A DNA stretch of 46,102 nt from an uncultured Christensenellaceae bacterium (GTDB taxonomy: Bacteria > Bacillota > Clostridia > Christensenellales > Pumilibacteraceae), in contig CAJUPB010000009.1 in the NCBI GenBank assembly GCA_910588155.1, positions 1 to 46,102 on the forward strand, read 5' to 3'. A program made the position numbers and the translations under genes. The notes beneath the pieces were generated by a model. The model worked only from the letters and a program-made list of their open reading frames with translations, ran no database searches and was not told the DNA's origin. Positions 8,860 through 17,442 of the stretch are shown here, piece by piece. Each line of letters starts with the position of its first letter. Position 1 is the stretch's first letter.

Positions 8860-9566
8860 TTAAGTCCCCCCCCGCACGAAACAAACGTGTTTAGCGCCTG
8901 CAAAAAAGCCTTCTTTTTCGCGCGGCTTATTTTAAGTCTGTCGCCGCCTACGAACACAGAGTCGCCCTCTATGCTCTTTACCCGTCCGAGGTTCACGAGC
9001 CAGCTTGCGCCGCACTTTGAAAACGAGCGCGACGGCAATGCGTTTTCCGCCGACTTCATACTTCCCCATACGTCGACGAGACCGAAATCGGTGTGATATA
9101 TCACGCGGTGCTTGTTTACTTCAACATAATATATCGCCGAAAGCGGTATGCGCGCATAGCCGCTCATATTGCGCACCGTCACCGAACGCTCCGCATACGC
9201 CATCTTTTTTACAGCCATAGAAAAGGCCATCTCGAAAGCCTCGTAAGAGTACGGCTTTACGAGATAGTCGAGCGCTCCCACCTCATAGCCTTTTACGGCA
9301 TAGTGCATAAGACCCGTGACGAACACGAGCGGCACGTCGGGGTCGAACTCTCTGAGTTTCTTCGCCCCGTCCATTCCGTTTCTGCCCGGCATTTCTATGT
9401 CCATAAATACGAGGTCGTAATCGGGTTTGTAACCGAAAAGAAAAGCCGCCGTATCTTTGAACTCGGCAATATCGAAAACGCGGTCGTTTTCACGTCCGTA
9501 CCGCCGTATGAAGCCGCTCAATTTTTCGGCAGCCTCCCTATCGTCTTCGACTATGGCTATTCTCAT
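8856..9566 (-). CDS. LytTR response regulator, partner of the kinase
   Basis: This 236-residue protein has a receiver domain (1-120) with acidic residues E7-D8-D9, phospho-acceptor Asp56 in VFMDIEMPG, a Thr in VFVTG and a Lys in YLVKPY. A LytTR DNA-binding domain covers about 135-236 (RIPLSAIYYVEVNKHRVIYH, then FSKCGASWLVNL). It would be phosphorylated by the downstream kinase and bind direct-repeat sites. It has an AGAGG site 12 bases upstream and a strong promoter at 9608-9637. It is a paralogue of the next regulator (9675-10376). Confidence 0.92.
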   Translation of the reverse strand: MRIAIVEDDREAAEKLSGFIRRYGRENDRVFDIAEFKDTAAFLFGYKPDYDLVFMDIEMPGRNGMDGAKKLREFDPDVPLVFVTGLMHYAVKGYEVGALDYLVKPYSYEAFEMAFSMAVKKMAYAERSVTVRNMSGYARIPLSAIYYVEVNKHRVIYHTDFGLVDVWGSMKSAENALPSRSFSKCGASWLVNLGRVKSIEGDSVFVGGDRLKISRAKKKAFLQALNTFVSCGGGLK

Positions 9567-9607
9567 CTTTTCGTTTCCTCTCCGCCCATTTTTCCTTTTA
9601 CGTTTTT

Positions 9608-9637
9608 ATTATATCAATAAAACACGGCGTTTGTCAA
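9608..9637 (-). promoter_or_regulatory. sigma-A type promoter of the regulator-kinase operon
   Basis: On the minus strand TTGACA (9632-9637), an 18-bp spacer and TATAAT (9608-9613) are perfect boxes. The -35 box is overlapped by an inverted repeat (AATATCGCGAC at 9636-9646, GTCGATATT at 9654-9662) that could be an operator or the terminator of the upstream regulator gene. Confidence 0.75.
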
Positions 9638-9674
9638 TATCGCGACATTTTCGGTCGATATTATTTCGCAAACG

Positions 9675-10376
9675 TCATCTGTTTATGTAGTCGTTCAGCG
9701 CGGCGAGAAAACTTTTGCTCTTGCTCTTTCCGATTTTTACCGTATCCCCCGCAACCGTGACTTCGTCTCCGTTTATGCCCGTCACATAGCGAAGATTTAC
9801 GAGATGGCTTTTTCCGCAGCGCTCAAAGCCGTAATTCGACAGTATCTTTTCCGCGCGGGAAAGCGGCGCCCACTCGGCGATTTTTTCCGTGCCCGTATGA
9901 TATACGAGACAGTGCCCGAAAACTTCTACATAGGTTATTTCCGACGAGTCGAGAAAGACCGCGCCGCCCGCAGTGGATACAGCTATCTTTACCGACCGCA
10001 AGCGTTCGAGCTTTTTCATTACGGAGTTCATCGCCGAAAACAGCCGTGTCTTGTTTACGGGCTTGACGATGTAGTCGAGCGCGCCGACCGAGTACCCTTC
10101 CACGGCGAAACGCGCAACATTGGTCACAAAGACGATTATTACTTTTTCGTCGCTTTTCCTTATCTCCTTTGCCGCGCTTATGCCGTCGATGCCCGAAAGC
10201 TCGATGTCGATAAACAGCACATCGAAATTCCCCGAATGATTGCCTATGACGGATTCCGCCCCGACAAACCTGTTTAACGAAAGAGCCGCGTTCTTTTCGC
10301 GTCCGTAAAGTTCAAGCATTTCCGCGAGTCTTGCCGCGGCAAGCTCGTCATCCTCTATTATTCCGACGTTTATCAT
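9675..10376 (-). CDS. second LytTR response regulator
   Basis: This 233-residue protein has the same plan as its neighbour: a receiver with E8-D9-D10, phospho-acceptor Asp57 in LFIDIELSG and Lys in YIVKPVNK, then a LytTR domain (about 130-233; VYHTGTEKIAEW, GFERCGKSHLVNLRYV). It has no kinase of its own in the window and lies upstream of the regulator-kinase pair, so both regulators may share one kinase. It shows no Shine-Dalgarno site: the -10 box TATAGT ends six bases before the ATG, so the transcript probably starts at the ATG itself. Confidence 0.9.
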   Translation of the reverse strand: MINVGIIEDDELAAARLAEMLELYGREKNAALSLNRFVGAESVIGNHSGNFDVLFIDIELSGIDGISAAKEIRKSDEKVIIVFVTNVARFAVEGYSVGALDYIVKPVNKTRLFSAMNSVMKKLERLRSVKIAVSTAGGAVFLDSSEITYVEVFGHCLVYHTGTEKIAEWAPLSRAEKILSNYGFERCGKSHLVNLRYVTGINGDEVTVAGDTVKIGKSKSKSFLAALNDYINR

Positions 10377-10382
10377 ATTTAC

Positions 10383-10411
10383 ACTATATCACACAATGCC
10401 GAAAATTTCAA
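10383..10411 (-). promoter_or_regulatory. promoter giving a leaderless regulator mRNA
   Basis: On the minus strand TTGAAA (10406-10411), a 17-bp spacer ending in an extended TGA, and TATAGT (10383-10388) are followed by six bases and the ATG at 10376. A start point seven bases past the -10 box falls on the A of the ATG. No ribosome-binding site lies upstream. Confidence 0.7.
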
Positions 10412-10456
10412 CCCCCTGCGACACAATAGGTCGTTATCGTTGCGCAAAATCCGCAT

Positions 10457-10485
10457 AAAAAAGAGACGAACCGAAGATTCGCCGC
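10457..10485 (-). terminator. terminator of the xyl operon
   Basis: GACGAA and TTCGCC (with flanking bases, 10465-10483) form a stem with one wobble pair around CCGAAGA. T runs lie on both sides, so it could act in both directions. It lies about 60 bp after xylB. Confidence 0.6.
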
Positions 10486-10541
10486 TTTTTTTTGCATTGC
10501 AATATTATTTTCCGTCCGCACGCGTCAATATTTCGACAGCG

Positions 10542-11993
10542 TTATATGAGAGCGAAGCTGTCCTTCAATGCGGGATAGAGTTTTTTGAAAACGTTATATC
10601 TTTCGTCATACAGCTTTACGAGCTCTTTGTCGGGCTTTGCCGCGGTTTTTGACTTGACTGTTTTTGCCGCCGCCTCTTCCGTCGTTTTATACTCGCCGCC
10701 CGCCACCATAGCAAGCAAAGCCGCTCCGAACGAAGGTCCTTTTTCGGTTTCCGTACAGTCTACTTTCACGTTCAGCACGTTTGCGATTATCTTGCGCCAC
10801 AGCTCGCTTTTCGCGCCGCCGCCGCAGAGGTTGGACTTTGTTATCTTCAAGCCGCAGCTTTTCGCGCTCTCCACGCAGTCGCGCAGAGCAAAAGCCACGC
10901 CTTCCAAAACGGCAAGGCTCATCATCGCCGAAGTAGTGTCGGGGCGCATACCGATAAACGCGCCTCTCGCCCTCACGTCGTTGTGCGGGCTGCGTTCGCC
11001 CATCAGGTACGGCAAAAAGAACACGTCGTTTTTGCCGAGCAAGTCCTTTGCGTCCTCGACCGCGCCCGAATAATCGGTTGTTTTGAGTATATCCGTAAGC
11101 CACCACTTGTTCGCGCTTGCGGCGGACAGTATGCAGCCCATAAGATGCCACTTGCCGTTTGCGTGCGCAAACGAATGCAGAGAATTGTGTTCGTCCACGG
11201 AGAATTTGTCCTGACACACGAACACCGTGCCGCTTGTGCCGAGCGAGATATTGCAATCGCCCTCTTTTACCGCGCCCATACCGACGGCGGCGGCGGCGTT
11301 GTCGCCTGCGCCCGCGGCTACGACGGCGTTCGGCAATCCGAATGACGGAAGCGTCTTTCCCACTTTCTCGTAGCTTTCGAAGAGCCGCGGCAACCACTTC
11401 ATTTTCACGTGGCATATTTCGCACATCTCTTCCGACCAGCGCTTATTCTCGACGTCGAGCAAAAGCATTCCCGACGCATCGGAATAGTCCGTGGCGTGCA
11501 CTCCCGTGAGTTTATACGTCAGATAGTCTTTCGGGAGCATAATCTTTCTTATTCTTGCGAAATTCTCCGGCTCGTTGTTTTCCACCCAAAGAATTTTCGG
11601 CGCGGTGAAGCCTGCGAAAGCTATGTTTGCGGTCAGTTTGCTCAACTTTTCTCTGCCGATTTTTTCGTTGAGATATGCGGTTTCTTTTTCCGTTCTGCCG
11701 TCGTTCCACAGTATGCAGGGGCGAATCACGTTATCGTTCTCGTCCAACAAAACCAATCCGTGCATTTGACCGCCGAAAGACAGTCCGCCTATTTTGTCCG
11801 TCAAACCGTCGGAAAGGCGTTCGATTATCTTTTTTGCCGCCGCAAGCCAATCCTCGGGATTCTGCTCGCTCCAACCGTCCTTCGGATAGTATACGGGGTA
11901 TTCTTCGCTCGTTTCGCGCAGTACGTTGCCGGAAGAATCGGCAAGAATGCCCTTGACGGAGCTTGTTCCCAAATCTATGCCTATATAATACAT
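10542..11993 (-). CDS. xylB: xylulokinase
   Basis: This 483-residue cytoplasmic FGGY kinase phosphorylates D-xylulose to xylulose 5-phosphate, feeding the pentose phosphate pathway. Visible family features are the N-terminal phosphate motif YIGIDLGTSSVKGIL, the substrate region GLSFGGQMHGLVLLD, GAGDNAAAAVGMGAV and SLGTSGTVF in the second ATPase lobe, and the adenosine loop LCGGGAKSELWRKI. The length matches the family. It follows xylA by 6 bp and is the last gene of the GH43-xylA-xylB operon. The xylA neighbour settles xylulose over other FGGY substrates. Confidence 0.96.
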   Translation of the reverse strand: MYYIGIDLGTSSVKGILADSSGNVLRETSEEYPVYYPKDGWSEQNPEDWLAAAKKIIERLSDGLTDKIGGLSFGGQMHGLVLLDENDNVIRPCILWNDGRTEKETAYLNEKIGREKLSKLTANIAFAGFTAPKILWVENNEPENFARIRKIMLPKDYLTYKLTGVHATDYSDASGMLLLDVENKRWSEEMCEICHVKMKWLPRLFESYEKVGKTLPSFGLPNAVVAAGAGDNAAAAVGMGAVKEGDCNISLGTSGTVFVCQDKFSVDEHNSLHSFAHANGKWHLMGCILSAASANKWWLTDILKTTDYSGAVEDAKDLLGKNDVFFLPYLMGERSPHNDVRARGAFIGMRPDTTSAMMSLAVLEGVAFALRDCVESAKSCGLKITKSNLCGGGAKSELWRKIIANVLNVKVDCTETEKGPSFGAALLAMVAGGEYKTTEEAAAKTVKSKTAAKPDKELVKLYDERYNVFKKLYPALKDSFALI

Positions 11994-11999
11994 AACTTA

Positions 12000-13307
12000 T
12001 TACCCGAACAAAATCGTGTTCAAAATCTGTTCCAGATATTCCTGTCTGCCGCTCTCCACGTCTATATTTTCCAGCTTCATAGCGTATTCGGACAGTTCTT
12101 CCAACGTCGTTTTGCCGCTTGTTATCTTCTTGCCGATGCCGCTGTCAAACGACGCATAGCGGTTTTTCACGAACTCGTCGATTCTGCCGTCTTCGATTAT
12201 CGCTGCCGCCTTTATGAGACCAAGCGCGAACGCGTCCATACCCGCAATGTACGAAAGCAATATGTCTTCCGTGGTATTGGACTGTCTTCTCGCCTTTGCG
12301 TCGAAGTTGAGACCGCCGTTTGTGAATCCGCCGGCTTTCAGAACCTCGTACATACACATAGTCGTTTCGTACACGTTCGTCGGGAACTGGTCGGTATCCC
12401 AGCCGAGCAGCAAGTCGCCCTGGTTGGCGTCTATGCTTCCGAATATGCCGTTTATTCTCGCCGTTCTCAACTCGTGGTTGAACGTGTGACCCGCGAGAGT
12501 GGCGTGGTTCGCCTCTATATTCATTTTGAAGTCTTGCGTCAGATTATACTTTCTCAAAAAGTTCGAGCAAGTCGCAACGTCGAAATCGTATTGATGTTTT
12601 GTCGGCTCCTTCGGCTTCGGTTCGATATAGAAATCGCCTTTGAAGCCTTTTTTGCGGCCGTAATCGCGCGCCATAGTCAAGAGTTTTGCAAGGTTGTCGA
12701 GTTCCAGACCCATATCGGTGTTAAGCAGCGTGTCATAGCCCTCTCTGCCGCCCCAGAACACATATCCCGTGCCGCCGAGCTTTATCGTTGCGTCGATTGC
12801 CGCCTTGACTTTTCCAGCCGCCACCGCGAAAACGTCGGCATTGCAGCTTGTGCCCGCGCCTGACATAAACTTCTTGTCGCCGAACATATTAGCCGTGCCC
12901 CAAAGCAGTTTGATGCCGTATTTATCCTGTTTTTCTTTGAGATAGTCGGTTATCTCTTCGAGATATTTCACGCTCTCTTCGAGAGTTTTGCCCTCGGGCG
13001 CGATGTCCACGTCGTGGAAGCAATAATATTCTATGCCGAGCTTCTGCATAAGTTCGAAGGCGAAGTCGGCTTTCTTTTTAAACATTTTCATTCCGCTCTC
13101 CCCGAACGTTTTATCCATAGTGTTTCCGCCGAACATATCGCTTCCGCTCGCATTCAGCGTATGCCAATAGCTCATAGCGAATTTCAGATGCTGTTTCATC
13201 GTCTTTCCGGCGATTACCCTGTCCGCATCGTAGTATTTGAACGAAAACGGATTCTTGCTCTTTACGCCCTCATAGTTTACCTTTTTGATGTTCTCGTATT
13301 TTTCCAT
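12000..13307 (-). CDS. xylA: xylose isomerase
   Basis: This 435-residue cytoplasmic TIM-barrel enzyme interconverts D-xylose and D-xylulose using two divalent metals. The length fits the long (class II) group. Clear signatures are FHDVDIAPEG with the catalytic His and Asp, WGGREGYDTLLNTDMG, IEPKPKEPTKHQYDFD with metal ligands, and NIEANHATLAGHTFNHEL followed by DANQGDLLLGWDTDQFP. An AAGGAG site lies 7-8 bases before the ATG. It follows the GH43 gene by 22 bp. No anomaly is visible. Confidence 0.98.
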   Translation of the reverse strand: MEKYENIKKVNYEGVKSKNPFSFKYYDADRVIAGKTMKQHLKFAMSYWHTLNASGSDMFGGNTMDKTFGESGMKMFKKKADFAFELMQKLGIEYYCFHDVDIAPEGKTLEESVKYLEEITDYLKEKQDKYGIKLLWGTANMFGDKKFMSGAGTSCNADVFAVAAGKVKAAIDATIKLGGTGYVFWGGREGYDTLLNTDMGLELDNLAKLLTMARDYGRKKGFKGDFYIEPKPKEPTKHQYDFDVATCSNFLRKYNLTQDFKMNIEANHATLAGHTFNHELRTARINGIFGSIDANQGDLLLGWDTDQFPTNVYETTMCMYEVLKAGGFTNGGLNFDAKARRQSNTTEDILLSYIAGMDAFALGLIKAAAIIEDGRIDEFVKNRYASFDSGIGKKITSGKTTLEELSEYAMKLENIDVESGRQEYLEQILNTILFG

Positions 13308-13329
13308 TGCCTATATCTCCTTAAAGTGA

Positions 13330-14769
13330 TTATTCCAAAACAAAGCTTATAAAGTCGAGTCTGCCTCTGCCGTCGTAAGTGAAATACAGAGAGCCTTTGC
13401 CGTCGTCTATTTTCAGTTCCGAGCCGAACTCTTCTATGCCGCCGCCCTGCGACTTTATGCCGATTTGCGCGACGGTTTCGCCGTCGAGTCCGTTTCTGAC
13501 CGTCATTATGCCGCAGGCTTTTCCTCTGACCTTGACGGTTATCTTTTTATTGTCCTTGAAATCGAAGTATTTGAAGCCCGCCGTCGCGCCGCTGCCGAAG
13601 TTGGCTATGTACTGGTCGCCGTCGCTCTCTCTGTCCTCGCCGGACTGCGTGAAGAACGGGTGGCGTCCTTTGGGCGTCTTCATTGTGTAGAATCGGACGC
13701 CCTTGTCGGTCAGCAAGTGGCAGGCTATTCTCGCCTCGTATTCGCCGCTTGCAATCAATGCGCCGCCGTTCAATCCGCAGGACGTTATTTCCGCCTGGTT
13801 GAACGTGCCGTCGGGATTCATCGTTATTTCTTCCGCACAAGCCTGCCGCGAATGACAGTGGCGGTTGGTCTGTCTGTGATAGAACACGTAGTATTTGCCG
13901 TTTATGTATTCCACGCTGCCGTGGGTATTGCCGAGATAGTTAAGCGGTTTGTCGCTTAAACCCACGTCGCCGATACTCACGAGCGTGCCTTTGTACTCGA
14001 ACTCGCCGAGCGGGCTGTCGCCCATCGCATAGCACAGTTCGTGGCCTTTGACCGAAGAATATATAAAATAGTATTTGCCGCCGAACTTGCGCATCGAGGA
14101 CGCTTCGAAAAACTCGTGTCCCTCGTAGGTCGTCCCTTTGGAACAATGCGTGGATTTGCCCACTCTCGCAAGCGGCAATTTCACGGTCAGCATATCGTCT
14201 TCGAGCATAGCTCCCATAGCGCCGTTTTTATTCGGCGTCCGCATTCCCGTAAACACGGTCGCGCTTTTCGGCGCCATACCCGTGTACAGATATATCTTGC
14301 CGTCGTCGTCCCTAAACACTCCGGGGTCGAACTGCACGATATCCTTTTCCTCTTTTCTGTTCTTTCCGAGCAACGTGCCGTCGGGGTATCTGACTCTGCC
14401 GTGATAGGTATACTTGCCTGCGGGGGTATCGCACACCGCCACGCCTATCGTGCCGCTGTTTCCGAAGAAATAATAGAGGTAATACCTGCCGTCGTTTCCC
14501 TGCACGACGTCGGGCGCATACATCTGTTTCAAAAGACAGGTCTGTTTTACGGGGTCGTCGCTCTTCTTCCAAATAACGCCCTCGTAACGCCAATCTTTCA
14601 AATCGTCCACGGGTGCGGAATAGCACACGTAGTCGTTCATACAAAAATATTTGCCGTTGAATTTATCGTGCGAGCCGTATACGTACACCCTGTCTCCGAA
14701 CACGTGCGGTTCTCCGTCGGGTATGTATTCGCAGCTCGGCAAATACGGGTTGAACACCTGTCTCGTCAT
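13330..14769 (-). CDS. GH43 glycoside hydrolase (beta-xylosidase/arabinofuranosidase type)
   Basis: This 479-residue protein has a five-bladed propeller GH43 domain (about 1-330) and a beta-sandwich C-terminal domain (about 340-479) of CBM6-like pattern. The GH43 catalytic set is visible: the base Asp in IPDGEPHVF (near residue 17), the pKa-modulating Asp in QFDPGVF, and the acid Glu in FFEASSMRK. There is no signal peptide, so it should act in the cytoplasm on imported xylo- or arabino-oligosaccharides. GGAGG lies nine bases before the ATG. As the first gene of the xylA-xylB operon, xylose release is its most likely job; arabinofuranosidase activity cannot be excluded. Confidence 0.92.
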   Translation of the reverse strand: MTRQVFNPYLPSCEYIPDGEPHVFGDRVYVYGSHDKFNGKYFCMNDYVCYSAPVDDLKDWRYEGVIWKKSDDPVKQTCLLKQMYAPDVVQGNDGRYYLYYFFGNSGTIGVAVCDTPAGKYTYHGRVRYPDGTLLGKNRKEEKDIVQFDPGVFRDDDGKIYLYTGMAPKSATVFTGMRTPNKNGAMGAMLEDDMLTVKLPLARVGKSTHCSKGTTYEGHEFFEASSMRKFGGKYYFIYSSVKGHELCYAMGDSPLGEFEYKGTLVSIGDVGLSDKPLNYLGNTHGSVEYINGKYYVFYHRQTNRHCHSRQACAEEITMNPDGTFNQAEITSCGLNGGALIASGEYEARIACHLLTDKGVRFYTMKTPKGRHPFFTQSGEDRESDGDQYIANFGSGATAGFKYFDFKDNKKITVKVRGKACGIMTVRNGLDGETVAQIGIKSQGGGIEEFGSELKIDDGKGSLYFTYDGRGRLDFISFVLE

Positions 14770-14819
14770 CGAATATGACCTCCTGTCACAAATCTGTCCC
14801 CCTTTTATCGGATAACTGC

Positions 14820-14848
14820 ATTATAATACATATATACACCGAAAACAA
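14820..14848 (-). promoter_or_regulatory. promoter of the GH43-xylA-xylB operon
   Basis: On the minus strand TTGTTT (14843-14848), a 17-bp spacer and TATAAT (14820-14825) lie 51 bp before the GH43 start. The -10 box is perfect and the -35 box weak, as expected for an activator-dependent promoter. The direct repeats at 14873-14932 lie just upstream. Confidence 0.65.
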
Positions 14849-14872
14849 TAACGAAGTCGCTTTTGATTTAAT

Positions 14873-14932
14873 GACAAATTTGCGATTTTATCCGACTTTT
14901 TTTGCTAAAACTATGGACAAATTTGCGGTTTT
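14873..14932. promoter_or_regulatory. 17-bp direct repeats, AraC-regulator binding site candidate
   Basis: GACAAATTTGCGATTTT (14873-14889) recurs as GACAAATTTGCGGTTTT (14916-14932) with one mismatch and a 43-bp start-to-start spacing, about four helical turns. A diverged version lies inverted at 14786-14798 next to the GH43 ribosome site. The left repeat is centred near -68 of the xyl promoter and the right one overlaps the araC promoter, which suggests activation of the operon and autoregulation. Confidence 0.65.
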
Positions 14933-14942
14933 GTGTTACAAT
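14914..14942 (+). promoter_or_regulatory. promoter of the AraC regulator gene
   Basis: TGGACA (14914-14919), a 17-bp spacer and TACAAT (14937-14942) with an upstream TGT extension. The predicted start point (about 14949) falls on the Shine-Dalgarno AAGGAG (14949-14954), so the leader would be only about 12 nt. The right direct repeat overlaps the -35 box. Confidence 0.65.
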
Positions 14943-14960
14943 CGTCACAAGGAGAAAAAA

Positions 14961-15896
14961 ATGAGCAAAGAGTTCGAAACCGTTGCGTATACGAAACTTA
15001 AACACATACGCGTATTCATAAACAACATCATTTACCGCAATTTTCACCTGCACGGCGAAACGGAAATTCTGTGCGTGGTCAGCGGCAGCTGCGCAGTCAA
15101 TCTCGCCGGGCGCGCCATATCGGCGGCGGCGGGAGACATTATTCTTCTCAATCCGCACGAATCGCACGAAATCGTCAGCGGCGGCGACGGTGCGGACTTC
15201 ATCGTCTTGCAACTGTCGCGGCATTTGTTTCGGGAGTATTACCCCGCGATGGAGTCGTCGTATTTTTCAGAAAACGATGTAGGCAAAGCGCTCGGCGGCA
15301 AAAAGACGGAGTTTTGGCGGTTGGTTCTGAATCTTACGGTGAACTACATCGAAGCCAAAAGCGGATTTCAGTTGCACTGCATTTCCGATGCGGCGGCGAT
15401 TTTGGCGCTGCTGTTCGAGAACGTTCCGCACACGCTGTGCAGCGAAGTCGAATATTTGGACCGAAAGAAAGCCGTGGCGCGCACCGAGCGGCTGGCGGCG
15501 TATATAGACGAGAATTACCGATACGGCATTTCTCTTTCCGCACTCGCCGAAAAGGAAGGTCTGACGCCCACCTATCTATCGCACTTTTTCGTGGACAGGT
15601 TCGGCGTGACGTTCAGGGAATATGTGAACAACATCCGTTTCGAGAACGCATTGCGGCTTATGTCATCGCCGAAAATGTCGATGATTGAAATAGCTATGCA
15701 AAGCGGGTTTTCCGACGTTAAGTATATGACGCGCACGTTCGCCGCAAGATTCGGCTGCACGCCGAAGGAATACCGCAAGAACAGGCGCGCATTGCCGAAA
15801 GACAGTCAGCCTGCGGCGGTTTCCGAGCTGGAACACGAGTATGACAAAGAGGAGTCGCTGAAACTGCTGCGGCAAGCCAGAAGTCTGCTGCTTTGA
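14961..15896 (+). CDS. AraC-family transcriptional regulator of the xyl operon
   Basis: This 311-residue protein has an N-terminal cupin-like sensor domain (about 15-110; FHLHGETEILCVVSGSC and GDIILLNPHESHEIV) and a C-terminal double helix-turn-helix (about 195-290; ISLSALAEKEGLTPTYLSH, then MIEIAMQSGFSDVKYMTRTF and FGCTPKEYRK). AraC regulators of this kind bind a sugar and activate a divergent operon through direct repeats. It faces away from the GH43-xylA-xylB operon across 191 bp carrying two 17-bp repeats. The ATG at 14961 has AAGGAG six bases upstream; the longer open frame to 14775 runs through the promoter and is rejected. Confidence 0.92.
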   Translation: MSKEFETVAYTKLKHIRVFINNIIYRNFHLHGETEILCVVSGSCAVNLAGRAISAAAGDIILLNPHESHEIVSGGDGADFIVLQLSRHLFREYYPAMESSYFSENDVGKALGGKKTEFWRLVLNLTVNYIEAKSGFQLHCISDAAAILALLFENVPHTLCSEVEYLDRKKAVARTERLAAYIDENYRYGISLSALAEKEGLTPTYLSHFFVDRFGVTFREYVNNIRFENALRLMSSPKMSMIEIAMQSGFSDVKYMTRTFAARFGCTPKEYRKNRRALPKDSQPAAVSELEHEYDKEESLKLLRQARSLLL

Positions 15897-15942
15897 AAAC
15901 GCGCGCGGCTTGCTTTCAAACTTTTCCGCAGCGCTTTTACGG

Positions 15943-15966
15943 GCTCTCGAACATTCGGGAGCTTTT
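15943..15966 (+). terminator. terminator of the AraC regulator gene
   Basis: GCTCTCG (15943-15949) pairs with CGGGAGC (15956-15962), with one wobble and a 6-base loop, followed by TTTTGTTT. It lies 47 bp after the araC stop and separates it from the convergent MATE gene. Confidence 0.75.
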
Positions 15967-16023
15967 GTTTCGTCCGCAAATTGTCCGGCAAATTCAAAAG
16001 CCGTTCTGTTTTTTTCGTCGGGC

Positions 16024-17439
16024 TTACGGCGATTCGCTTTCGGCTTTCAGCGCCTCTTCACGCTTTTTGAACACCTTGGGGAACGTCGTGAATATTACGA
16101 CGGCGGTTATCGCGCCCGCAAGCAAATCGGCAATGCCCTCCGACAGATAGGTACCCTCGAAGCCCATAAAATGCGTCAGCGCAAAGCACAGCGGTATCAG
16201 AATGACGACTTTGCGAATCACCGCCAAAATCAGCGCGGACTTGGACTGTCCCAAAGCCACGTTGACGTTTTGCAAAGTCATCTGCACGAAAAACATTATC
16301 GAACCCATAAGAAAGAGGGGCGTATACTTTTTGACTATTTCCCTGACGCCGTCGCTTGCCGAAAAAATATACGCATACGACTGCGGAATGATTAGCGATA
16401 TGCTCCAAACCGCAAGCGCGAAAACAAATGCGATTACGGTGACATATTTTATTCCTTTTTTCAGTCGCGCGGTGTCGCCCTTGCCGTAATTATAGCTGAC
16501 AAACGGCTGCATTCCCGAGCCGAGTCCGTTGAGCGGCAAAGATATCAATTGAAGCGCGCTCAACATTATCGTCAATGCCGCGGTGTAATCCGAGTTTCCG
16601 CCCGTCGCATTGTTCAGATTTATATTGAATACTATCTGTATCGCGCTTTCAGTGGCAATCATTACGAACGGAGTGAAACCGAGCGAAAGAATGCTTGCGA
16701 TTATTTTTGCCTTGGGTTTCATATCCCCGATTTTGAATTTGAACACGCTCTTTTCGGAAAAGAAGAACGCGATTATCCAAACAAAGGATACGAACTGCGA
16801 AATTACCGTTGCGAGAGCGGCGCCGTTTACGCCCATTTTAAACACGAAAATAAAGAGAGGGTCCAACGCTATATTCGCAAGCGCACCTATCGATACGGAC
16901 AGCATTGCCGTCAGCGAATAGCCCTGCGCCGTTATGTACGGGTTAAGTCCCTGCGCCAACAGAACGAACAGAGTTCCGAAAGAATAGATTTTCAAATATG
17001 ATACCGCGAAGTCTTTCGCACTGTGCGGACAACCGAAAGCCGTCACTATTTGTTCGGACAGCGCAAAGACGAGTATGCTCAAAACCAGACCCGCTGCCAG
17101 CAGCAATACAAACGCGTTATTGAAAATTTCGACTGCCTCTTCTTTGTTTTGTTCGCCGAGTTTTATGCTCGCCCGCGGAGAGCCGCCCAAGCCTATAAGC
17201 CCGGCAAAGCCCTGTATTATCAAAGTTGTGGGCAATACTATGCCCAAAGCCGCCAATGCGTCCATTCCGTGCATTTCGATTTTCGCAACGAAAATCCTGT
17301 CGACCGCGTTATACAAAAAAGTGATAAGCTGCGCTATTACGGCGGGAATCGTCAATTTGAACACGAGCGGCAATATCTTGTCTTTGCCCAATCTGTCCGT
17401 AGTGTTTTCGGAAATTTTTTTATCGTTCGGCATACGCAT
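16024..17439 (-). CDS. MATE family efflux transporter (second)
   Basis: This protein of about 470 residues has twelve predicted membrane segments and the MATE pattern KLTIPAVIAQLITFLYNAVD near the N-terminus and GLGSGMQPFVSYNYGKGD in the second half. It resembles the MepA-like branch and would use an ion gradient to export cationic compounds. The start is uncertain: ATG at 17439 or 17433. Neither has a Shine-Dalgarno site, and a good promoter ends only 3 or 9 bases upstream. The TTG at 17454 lies upstream of the predicted transcript start. It converges with the AraC gene. The substrate is unknown. Confidence 0.9.
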   Translation of the reverse strand: MRMPNDKKISENTTDRLGKDKILPLVFKLTIPAVIAQLITFLYNAVDRIFVAKIEMHGMDALAALGIVLPTTLIIQGFAGLIGLGGSPRASIKLGEQNKEEAVEIFNNAFVLLLAAGLVLSILVFALSEQIVTAFGCPHSAKDFAVSYLKIYSFGTLFVLLAQGLNPYITAQGYSLTAMLSVSIGALANIALDPLFIFVFKMGVNGAALATVISQFVSFVWIIAFFFSEKSVFKFKIGDMKPKAKIIASILSLGFTPFVMIATESAIQIVFNINLNNATGGNSDYTAALTIMLSALQLISLPLNGLGSGMQPFVSYNYGKGDTARLKKGIKYVTVIAFVFALAVWSISLIIPQSYAYIFSASDGVREIVKKYTPLFLMGSIMFFVQMTLQNVNVALGQSKSALILAVIRKVVILIPLCFALTHFMGFEGTYLSEGIADLLAGAITAVVIFTTFPKVFKKREEALKAESESP

Positions 17440-17442
17440 ACA

